Shown here piece by piece: positions 55,315 to 64,000 of a stretch of DNA of 64,000 nucleotides (within the stretch, counting starts at the first letter, position 1; every line of letters begins with the position of its first letter). The DNA lies in contig NZ_LT699722.1 in NCBI RefSeq assembly GCF_900155395.1, positions 32,310 through 96,309 of the forward strand, written 5' to 3'. The notes under the pieces were generated by a model. It was not told where the DNA came from. It saw only the letters and a list, made by a program, of their open reading frames with translations, and searched no databases. Both the position numbers and the translations under genes were made by a program. Source of the DNA: Merdibacter massiliensis. GTDB taxonomy: Bacteria > Bacillota_I > Bacilli_A > Erysipelotrichales > Erysipelotrichaceae.

Positions 55315-55812
55315 TTATCGATTAATTCTTTGTCCGCTGACAACTGGTCCACAATCAATATAATCTACTTTGTAATCATCAACTGCTTTTTCTGTCACGA
55401 CTAGCATCGTTGTCATTGAATAGCCTTGTTTACGGATAAAATCAGCATCCACTTTTACAGCAGTCTGCCCTGCATAAACAAAGTCTCCCTGCTTAATATA
55501 AGGATGAAAACCTTTCCCTTGCAAATTAACTGTATCGATGCCTATGTGGACCAAAAAGCCATTTCCTTCTTTTGTTGTTACGCCAAATGCATGTCCGCTT
55601 GGAAACAGGGCCGTTACCGTTCCATTTACAGGAACCACTACTGTATCATTGGACGGTTCAAATCCAATGGTCTGTCCCATGCATTCAGTACTGAAAACAG
55701 GATCAGCGATATTGCTTGCAGGAATCATTTCTCCCGTAACAGGTGCGCAAACGGCATCATCTGGCATCCTTTTTATTTTTTCATCCGGTTGTTTCCTTTT
55801 AAATAAACGCAT
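55315..55812 (-). CDS. PTS glucose-type EIIA (Crr-like), stand-alone
   Basis: 165 residues. The two active-site histidines are H74 (SGHAFGV) and H89 (FLVHIGIDTVNLQGKGF); H89 is the phospho-acceptor. VCAPVTGEMIPASN opens the domain. It is the third gene of the beta-glucoside operon and supplies the EIIA domain missing from the EIIBC permease. A basic N-terminus (MRLFKRKQPDEK) may aid membrane contact. Confidence 0.92.
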   Translation of the reverse strand: MRLFKRKQPDEKIKRMPDDAVCAPVTGEMIPASNIADPVFSTECMGQTIGFEPSNDTVVVPVNGTVTALFPSGHAFGVTTKEGNGFLVHIGIDTVNLQGKGFHPYIKQGDFVYAGQTAVKVDADFIRKQGYSMTTMLVVTEKAVDDYKVDYIDCGPVVSGQRINR

Positions 55813-55813
55813 A

Positions 55814-58602
<2,789 letters not shown>

Positions 58603-58647
58603 AATAATCTCCTTTTCCTCGAGGACTGCAGTTCCTTTACATGCCTT

Positions 58648-58676
58648 ATTTTAGTGAGTTAAGCCCTTTCATACAA
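58648..58676 (-). promoter_or_regulatory. Promoter of the beta-glucoside operon
   Basis: TTGTAT (58676-58671), 17 bp, TAAAAT (58653-58648) on the minus strand, about 46 bp before bglP. No antiterminator hairpin is evident in the leader, in keeping with control by the divergent AraC-type protein. Confidence 0.6.
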
Positions 58677-58745
58677 TTACGAAAAGGCTATCATTTTCGA
58701 TTGCTTAGTTACCTATTCCGACTTCATATATGATAAAATATAAAC

Positions 58746-59795
58746 ATGAAAATGCTTGATGAAATAAAAAGTGAATATTCATCCTGTAGAAATATTCATT
58801 TTGTAAATGAAAACGAAATGCTGCATGCAAAATATGATGTAGGTAGAAAAACGATTCTAAAAGAAGGATATTACATCTTTCAAACGCAGGAAAAGTTTTC
58901 TACCTCAGTTTGTTTTTTTCATAATAAACAAATGTCTGCTTTGCAGTTTTCCAATGGCTCTCCTTCACTCTATCATTTTTCCGATAAAATATTTTCTCCA
59001 TTTAAAACAAATTATATGGAGATCCGTTATATTTTAGAAGGATTTTTACAAGTAGAAATCAATGGAGAAACTTTATGCATGCAAGAAGGGGATCTGTTAA
59101 TTGTTTCAGAAGATGCGATTCATCGCGATTTACCAAGTCAATCTGAAGGTATCGTATTAAATATTTCCTGCATCAACGATGTATTTACTCCTGTTTTCTT
59201 TGAAAAAATTGATACAAGTCCATTAAAAGAGTTTTTAAGAAAAAGTATCCTTTTTTACAATCAGGATAATAAATATATCTATTTACAAAGCACTTCCAAA
59301 TCACAGTCAGAAGAAATGCAATGGTATTGTTACAACTTTTATCGAGAAGCAAAGAATCAATACCCCGGCTATGCTGATATTTGTGTTGGACATTTAGTCC
59401 GCCTTTTTTCCTTATGCATCACCAGTTATCATTTTCATTTTTCAAAAAGTGATCATGCCCTTTATTTAGAGACTTTATTTCATTCCGTCAGCGAATATAT
59501 GAAGGAAAATTTAATTTCTGTCAAACTAAAAGACTTAACAGAAATCTTTCATCACAACCCGGATTTCTTCAACCGGCTGATAAAAAAACACACTGGAATG
59601 ACGTATTCGCAGTATCTAATATCTTTACGTATGGATCGTGCAAAAACACTTTTAATTACGACCGGTCTTTCGATCGAAACGATCGTATTTCAATGCGGAT
59701 ATAATAATAAGGGGTTCTTTTTCCGGAAGTTTAAAGAATATACCGGCTATTATCCAAAAGAATATCGACTATCCACTGTCATCAAAAACAGGTAA
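58746..59795 (+). CDS. AraC-family transcriptional regulator with N-terminal cupin
   Basis: 349 residues. A cupin-like sensor (about 85-140, YILEGFLQVEINGETLCMQEGDLL) and a C-terminal double HTH (about 245-345). LTEIFHHNPDFFNRLIKKHTGMTYSQYLISLRMDRAKTLL and ETIVFQCGYNNKGFFFRKFKEYTGYYPKEYR are classic AraC motifs. Divergent from the beta-glucoside operon, of which it is the likely activator. No Shine-Dalgarno precedes ATG 58746; TATGAT lies about 11 bp upstream, so the 5' leader is very short. Confidence 0.9.
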   Translation: MKMLDEIKSEYSSCRNIHFVNENEMLHAKYDVGRKTILKEGYYIFQTQEKFSTSVCFFHNKQMSALQFSNGSPSLYHFSDKIFSPFKTNYMEIRYILEGFLQVEINGETLCMQEGDLLIVSEDAIHRDLPSQSEGIVLNISCINDVFTPVFFEKIDTSPLKEFLRKSILFYNQDNKYIYLQSTSKSQSEEMQWYCYNFYREAKNQYPGYADICVGHLVRLFSLCITSYHFHFSKSDHALYLETLFHSVSEYMKENLISVKLKDLTEIFHHNPDFFNRLIKKHTGMTYSQYLISLRMDRAKTLLITTGLSIETIVFQCGYNNKGFFFRKFKEYTGYYPKEYRLSTVIKNR

Positions 59796-59828
59796 CACTT
59801 CATAAGAAAACTGATGTACTGAACCATC

Positions 59829-59857
59829 TTGTCCTTTCTTAAAAGTTTCTGTAAAAT
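59829..59857 (+). promoter_or_regulatory. Promoter of the Gfo/Idh gene
   Basis: TTGTCC (59829-59834), 17 bp, TAAAAT (59852-59857), with AAAGGAGG eight bases before the ATG at 59882. Confidence 0.65.
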
Positions 59858-59881
59858 AGCCATGTAAAGGAGGATTACGAT

Positions 59882-60856
59882 ATGAAAATCGGTATTTTAG
59901 GAGCAGGAAAAATTGCACATACAATGGCAGCGACACTCATCCAGATGAAAAACAGCAATATTGAACTGTATGCTGTTGCCTCTTCTTCTTACGAGAAAAG
60001 CAGACCTTTTGCACAAGAATATCATATTGCAAAAGCCTATGGTTCTTATGAGGAATTAGTAAAAGATCCTGATGTAGAATTGATTTATATTGCGACCATT
60101 CATACTATGCATTATGCACATGCGCTGTTATGCATAGAAAACCACAAACATGTATTAGTGGAAAAACCGCTGACTATTTGTCATCAGCAAGCACAGAAAT
60201 TATTTGCAAAGGCAAAAGAGAACAATGTTTTTATTAGTGAAGCCATGTGGACCAGGTTCATGCCTTCAGCAGCATTTCTGCAAAATATACAAACCTCTCA
60301 ACTGATTGGAGATGTCAACAGCATCGATGCACATATCGGTTATCGCCTGAATGATGTACAGCGCATGGTCGATCCTTCCTGCGGTGGAGGTGCATTGCTA
60401 GATATCGGTATCTATTTATTGCATTTCGCGATGATGGTATTTTCGAACAATGTGCGATCTGTTGAAGGCAGCTGCCTTCCTCTTTCAACAGGTGTAGATG
60501 CAATCGATTCCATCACCATGCAATGGGATAATCATTTAGCTACTCTGCAAGCAACCATGCTATCAGACAGTGACAATCACGGTTATATTTATGGTTCTCA
60601 AGGTTATTTAAAAGTAGATAACATCAATAACCCTCACAAGATCGAACACTTTGACCGTTCTAACCAGCTGATCGATACTTATGATTTTTCAGATCAAATT
60701 ACTGGATATGAATATGAAATGATCGCAGCTGTGCAAGCCATTCAGGAACATCAACTAGAATCTTCTTTCATTCCTCATACACTGACGCTGCAAGTATTGC
60801 AGTATATGGATCAATTACGTCAGCAATGGTCGATCCATTATCCGCAAGAACAATAA
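59882..60856 (+). CDS. Gfo/Idh/MocA-family NAD(P)-dependent oxidoreductase
   Basis: 324 residues. Rossmann loop MKIGILGAGKIAHTM at the N-terminus, EKPLTICHQQA with the catalytic Lys (about residue 94), and CGGGALLDIGIYLLHFAM in the C-terminal substrate domain. The family oxidises sugars, inositols or sugar derivatives. Next to a beta-glucoside operon and behind an AraC regulator, a sugar-derived substrate is plausible but not shown. Own promoter and terminator. Confidence 0.9.
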   Translation: MKIGILGAGKIAHTMAATLIQMKNSNIELYAVASSSYEKSRPFAQEYHIAKAYGSYEELVKDPDVELIYIATIHTMHYAHALLCIENHKHVLVEKPLTICHQQAQKLFAKAKENNVFISEAMWTRFMPSAAFLQNIQTSQLIGDVNSIDAHIGYRLNDVQRMVDPSCGGGALLDIGIYLLHFAMMVFSNNVRSVEGSCLPLSTGVDAIDSITMQWDNHLATLQATMLSDSDNHGYIYGSQGYLKVDNINNPHKIEHFDRSNQLIDTYDFSDQITGYEYEMIAAVQAIQEHQLESSFIPHTLTLQVLQYMDQLRQQWSIHYPQEQ

Positions 60857-60862
60857 AAATAC

Positions 60863-60898
60863 AAAGACGCAACTCCCTAAAAGTTTGCGTCTTTTTTT
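60863..60898 (+). terminator. Terminator of the Gfo/Idh gene
   Basis: AAAGACGCAA (60863-60872) and TTGCGTCTTT (60885-60894) followed by a T tract. Confidence 0.88.
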
Positions 60899-60900
60899 GC

Positions 60901-61158
60901 TTATTTCATTATATATCTTCCCATACGATGCAGTACAAATATAATAACCTGCGTAATGAGATATACAAACAGGGTTTTAAACAGATCTATATGTGCAATT
61001 GACGTATAAATAATGAAACACAAGATAAATATAGGAGCAAAGATAAGAATACGAACTGGCAATGACTGACAAATATGCTTCTTTTCCAAAAACATATTTA
61101 AAACATATACTGCGCCAATGATGACACCCGTACTGCAGACAACGAATAAAGTTTCCAT
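60901..61158 (-). CDS. Small integral membrane protein, unknown
   Basis: 85 residues with three hydrophobic segments (about 3-23, 35-55, 60-79) separated by short basic loops; the last residues are HRMGRYIMK. Family not recognised. ATG 61158 follows AAGAGGAAA. Convergent with the Gfo/Idh gene, whose terminator ends at its stop. Gene status rests on the ribosome site and the strong membrane-protein composition. Confidence 0.6.
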   Translation of the reverse strand: METLFVVCSTGVIIGAVYVLNMFLEKKHICQSLPVRILIFAPIFILCFIIYTSIAHIDLFKTLFVYLITQVIIFVLHRMGRYIMK

Positions 61159-61285
61159 AATGATTTCCTCTTATATGCATTACATTGTGATTATAGCATT
61201 TTATTAATTAATAGGAATATTTATCTTACATAGTTTTGTTAGAATATTATAACTTATTATTTTCTCACAACGTTAACTTTTTGGG

Positions 61286-61894
61286 CTATACTTTATCCGG
61301 CTGCTGTCCGTCATGAGCTTTCCATCTGCACTCTGTAAGCTGCATATTGGAAAAAACTGCTTTAAACGAAGAATTCTCAGGTGAACAAGCATAAATGCCA
61401 AAGCGTATCGTTTCATTGCCTTTGTGCATATGACAAATCCGCATTTGTTGAAAGACAATTCCGTCATAGGAGCATTCTATACAATAGTCATCCTCTCTTC
61501 GGCTGAAACGATACCATATGGAGCGAATGCCTGCATCTATTTCAGTGGTTGCCCAATCAGAATATCCTAGATTGGTAACAACACTGCCTAAATGCTGAAA
61601 CTGAGCATTCTCATATTCAACAGATGCTTTTAACCAATTCTCGCTGTCCAGATACATCACGATTCCACACTGATCAAAACGGCAATGACTATCTTGAAAA
61701 TCTGTTTTTACAATAAAACTAAAGAATTTTTCATCTGTCTCCATTTGAAAAACAGGCGCATTGTCATTTCGAAAATGATAATACGTTCTTTGCCACAAAT
61801 CTGTATAGGGCTTTGTTATCACTTCAACTGAATGCTCATTTACTTCATATTGTTTTGGCTGTCGTATCCAATAAAATCGGTTTAGATCCATCAT
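61286..61894 (-). CDS. DUF1349 concanavalin-like beta-sandwich protein
   Basis: 202 residues, no signal peptide. FYWIRQPKQY near the start, FFSFIVKTDFQDSHCRFDQCGIVMYLDSENWLKASVEYE, and YRFSRREDDYCIECSYDG with IRFGIYACSPENSSFKAVFSNM are typical of DUF1349 proteins, a laminin-G/concanavalin fold related to yeast Ree1-type proteins. Possible sugar binding; function unknown. ATG 61894 follows GGGAG. About 390 bp of spacer and the small membrane protein separate it from the Gfo/Idh gene. No terminator is evident in 61159-61285. Confidence 0.82.
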   Translation of the reverse strand: MMDLNRFYWIRQPKQYEVNEHSVEVITKPYTDLWQRTYYHFRNDNAPVFQMETDEKFFSFIVKTDFQDSHCRFDQCGIVMYLDSENWLKASVEYENAQFQHLGSVVTNLGYSDWATTEIDAGIRSIWYRFSRREDDYCIECSYDGIVFQQMRICHMHKGNETIRFGIYACSPENSSFKAVFSNMQLTECRWKAHDGQQPDKV

Positions 61895-62005
61895 TTCTCA
61901 ACTCCCCTATCTACTATATTACAACAATGCACCTGCAAATAGATGCACTTTTATCAAAAATATCTTATGTATCGGGCAAAACAGCAGAAATAATTCATAC
62001 TTTAT

Positions 62006-62518
62006 TTATAGTGTTGATAAAACAAAATGAACGATCCATGCGATGAAAGAAAGGGCCATCAGTCCGCAAGACACTAGCAATATTCTTTCTTTATTTAATC
62101 GATATTTCGCATAAAAGGTGAATGCACTAAACCCGGATAATAATGCCTTATAACCTGCGGTTTCTTCTCCTACGACCATTGAGTAAATCATTAATAAGGC
62201 AATGACACAAAGCAAAAAAATCGCACCCATAAAAACTGCTTTATACTGGTTATAATTTGACAGCTTTATAAAATTTTGTTCCGCCTGCTGCATATATTTT
62301 TCTTTTGAAATATGTTCACCAGATAATATTTCATTCACAGTAACTTCTAATATTTCACTCAAAGGCTTTAAAAGCCGAATATCCATCAAACAGATACCAC
62401 GTTCCCATTTACTGACAGCATTTTTACTGATATTCAATCTTTCAGCCAGCTGTTCCTGTGTGATATGTTTTTCTTTTCGACAGCTGCTAATAAACTTGCC
62501 AATTTTGATTTGATCCAT
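62006..62518 (-). CDS. XRE-family HTH protein with C-terminal membrane helices
   Basis: 170 residues from ATG 62518, eight bases after GGGAGG; the GTG at 62521 is adjacent. The HTH (3-60) reads IGKFISSCRKEKHITQEQLAERLNISKNAVSKWERG. Three hydrophobic segments follow (about 92-112, 118-137, 147-168). Membrane-anchored XRE proteins of this kind are common in Firmicutes, often near transporters, with unknown signals. The spacer 61895-62005 holds nothing I can support. Confidence 0.85.
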   Translation of the reverse strand: MDQIKIGKFISSCRKEKHITQEQLAERLNISKNAVSKWERGICLMDIRLLKPLSEILEVTVNEILSGEHISKEKYMQQAEQNFIKLSNYNQYKAVFMGAIFLLCVIALLMIYSMVVGEETAGYKALLSGFSAFTFYAKYRLNKERILLVSCGLMALSFIAWIVHFVLSTL

Positions 62519-62662
62519 CACTCACGCCTCCCTGTCATCAAAGTAACATATTTCTTAGGTCAATTCCACACACCTCAGGTTTACTTTGCCATTTCTGTGT
62601 TGACATGATTTGATGAGAGGCCTGTTTTCTATTTACTGCATTCTCGTATGCAAATGAAAAAG

Positions 62663-63559
62663 CTACTCTTTTTTCTTCATGACTAATTGAAAATTGGAAT
62701 CATAGTACAATCCCAATTCTTCACAAATTTTTTTATTAACAGCTTCAACAGCATCATGATATTCTTTATACTTTGGAGATAGTTTGATCATATTTGGTAT
62801 AAAAATATCATTATAACCTTTATTTTGTAATTCTTTCATCAATCTTCGCTGAGTGAATCCTGCTAAACTATATTTGTATAGAATGCTGTTTCGTATTTTC
62901 ACACCTTTCACAACTCTGTTTTTCAGTTTCTCATATTTTTCTGGTGTCATATCTTTATAGTATGCCATATTCTGATCTATTTTTTTGATCATCTCATTCA
63001 TAGCTGGTCTGGGAATCCATTTATATAATAAAAATCCCATCACTTTGTAACTGAATGGCAATCGAATGGTTGTTGTATCCCAAAAATCAACGATATTATC
63101 GAACGCTTCCTGCTGTTCTTTTGTTTCTATGCTTATTTGTAAATAAGGCAGAAAATGATTGATAAAATAATATCCGACAAATCCCGGAACAGCATCCTGC
63201 ATCGCATCTGCTATTGTTTGATAATCCAATAGTTGATATATCTCATCCACATTATGCGTTTGGATAAAAGTTTGTAATGCTTTTACTTCATCTGCTTTTT
63301 CTGATAATTCCATTTTCCTCTTTTTAAGAATATCCAAAAGAATCTGATCCTGATTTTTCTTTTGCAGTTCCTTGATGTCTTGGATAGAGATGCCCAACTT
63401 TCGATAGACGGAAATCTCTTTCAGTGTCTCAATATTTTCTTTCGAATAATTTCTATACCCATTACTGTCACGTTGTACCTTTAGCAAACCCTCTTCTTCA
63501 TAATATTTTATTGCACGTTTGCTTAGCTTTACTTCTTTGATCACTTCATTTATCTTCAT
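62663..63559 (-). CDS. MerR-family transcriptional regulator
   Basis: 298 residues from ATG 63559, after GAAGGAGAGAAGG; a TTG at 63577 overlaps the ribosome site. The N-terminal winged HTH is MKINEVIKEVKLSKRAIKYYEEEGLLKVQRDSNGYRNYS, followed by the dimerisation helix (about 75-112). The remaining 185-residue C-terminal domain is unrecognised and probably binds the effector. The gene's own promoter has the 19-bp spacer typical of MerR-controlled promoters. The partial ABC ATPase just upstream is a candidate target. Confidence 0.88.
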   Translation of the reverse strand: MKINEVIKEVKLSKRAIKYYEEEGLLKVQRDSNGYRNYSKENIETLKEISVYRKLGISIQDIKELQKKNQDQILLDILKKRKMELSEKADEVKALQTFIQTHNVDEIYQLLDYQTIADAMQDAVPGFVGYYFINHFLPYLQISIETKEQQEAFDNIVDFWDTTTIRLPFSYKVMGFLLYKWIPRPAMNEMIKKIDQNMAYYKDMTPEKYEKLKNRVVKGVKIRNSILYKYSLAGFTQRRLMKELQNKGYNDIFIPNMIKLSPKYKEYHDAVEAVNKKICEELGLYYDSNFQLVMKKKE

Positions 63560-63581
63560 ATTCCTTCTCTCCTTCAATAAA

Positions 63582-63612
63582 AGTGTAATCTTATACGTAA
63601 CGTGCAGGTCAA
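63582..63612 (-). promoter_or_regulatory. Candidate MerR-type promoter with 19-bp spacer
   Basis: TTGACC (63612-63607) and TACACT (63587-63582) on the minus strand are 19 bp apart. Over-long spacers are untwisted by MerR-family activators, which suggests autoregulation. A TATAAG in the spacer is too close to serve as the -10. Confidence 0.45.
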
Positions 63613-63756
63613 CAAAAATTCTATTTTTCTACGTTCAAATATATACAGTCAAGAACTATTCATTTGAATCAGACAGTTACTTTCTATAAAAAAATAGAAG
63701 CACTGATGAAAACGGCACAAAAGATTGATTTTGCTGAAAAAAAGATTTCTATGGTA

Positions 63757-63812
63757 AAGTGCACTCTATAATTTGTGTTGGGAATTCCAGGTACATATTA
63801 TAGAGTGCACTT
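63757..63812. repeat. Perfect 16-bp inverted repeat with TATAAT in both arms
   Basis: AAGTGCACTCTATAAT (63757-63772) is exactly mirrored at 63797-63812, with a 24-nt loop that contains the palindrome GGAATTCC. No T tract follows on either strand, so it is not a standard terminator. Each arm reads TATAAT outward to inward. It may be an operator, a small mobile repeat or a regulatory hairpin. Confidence 0.6.
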
Positions 63813-63835
63813 CATGGAAAGAATATTTTACATTT

Positions 63836-64000
63836 TTAGGATTCACACATTATCAATTTTCCATCTTCCAATCGATAATGCATCTTACATCTTTCTGCTA
63901 GTTGATTATCATGTGTAACCATTATAATCGTTTTCCCTTTATTATTTAATTCTGATAATAACTTAAATACCAATTCTTTATTCTTCGGATCCAAATTCCC
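63836..64000 (-). CDS. ABC transporter ATP-binding protein, C-terminal 54 residues only
   Basis: I translated this frame by hand. It enters from the window edge as GNLDPKNKELVFKLL, continues KTIIMVTHDNQLAERC and ends KLIMCES with a TAA at 63836. GNLDP is the D-loop after Walker B, and MVTHD is the H-loop of LolD/MacB/FtsE-like ATPases. The N-terminal part lies beyond 64000. It is upstream of the MerR regulator on the same strand, separated by a large inverted repeat. Confidence 0.88.
   Translation of the reverse strand, partial: GNLDPKNKELVFKLLSELNNKGKTIIMVTHDNQLAERCKMHYRLEDGKLIMCES

Overview
This 64 kb window comes from a low-GC Firmicute chromosome, probably a gut anaerobe of the Erysipelotrichia (moderate to low confidence). 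The evidence is AT-rich DNA with strong Shine-Dalgarno sites, several sugar PTS operons, an [FeFe]-hydrogenase, a SpoIIE-type phosphatase, T-box and TPP riboswitches, and the conserved order spoIIE-tilS-hpt-ftsH-hslO-dusB. Most genes are metabolic or housekeeping. I saw no rRNA, tRNA, CRISPR array, prophage or conjugative element.

Layout. 1-2.5 kb: an IS1182-type transposase cut by the window edge, next to a scar made of two broken genes (flavodiiron protein and acyl-CoA dehydrogenase). 2.6-7.3 kb: an ascorbate-type PTS operon with a PRD regulator and a SIS-domain protein. 7.5-9.0 kb: a membrane protein of unknown role. 9.2-13.7 kb: a sucrose operon (EIIBCA, sucrose-6-phosphate hydrolase, fructokinase) behind a strong promoter flanked by mirror-image operators. 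13.8-18.2 kb: mreB, lepB, serine dehydratase, a P-loop kinase and a TauE-type exporter. 18.4-20.9 kb: malic enzyme and two-subunit fumarase. 21.2-26.0 kb: a polyamine ABC transporter and its cupin-HTH regulator, with an unusual PotA. 26.3-27.6 kb: vitamin S-components NiaX (palindromic operator) and ThiT (TPP riboswitch). 27.7-30.0 kb: an ABC exporter whose promoter spacer contains a 12-bp G tract. 30.0-37.8 kb: dusB, hslO, ftsH, hpt, tilS and spoIIE, all on the minus strand. 37.9-40.2 kb: a MazF-like protein, niaR, a prepilin peptidase and a nitroreductase. 40.4-44.8 kb: an M14 peptidase and an amino-acid ABC transporter behind two tandem, nearly identical T-box leaders whose specifier reads as arginine. 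44.9-49.9 kb: luxS, a small unknown protein, map, a candidate small RNA, prmC, prfA and a HAD phosphatase. 50-51.5 kb: gatZ behind a structured leader. 51.6-55.3 kb: an NADPH-type oxidoreductase and [FeFe]-hydrogenase pair under a consensus-like CcpA box. 55.3-59.8 kb: a beta-glucoside PTS operon diverging from an AraC regulator. 59.9-64 kb: a Gfo/Idh oxidoreductase, small proteins, an XRE and a MerR regulator, and the C-terminal end of an ABC ATPase.

Together the genes describe a fermentative, saccharolytic cell. Sugars enter through several PTS systems. Serine dehydratase and malic enzyme feed pyruvate, and hydrogenase disposes of electrons. Polyamines, niacin, thiamine and (probably) arginine are imported under specific repressor, riboswitch or T-box control. 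The most noteworthy signals are regulatory: the G-tract promoter, the duplicated T-box, the candidate small RNA and the gatZ leader. At protein level the large insertion in PotA stands out.
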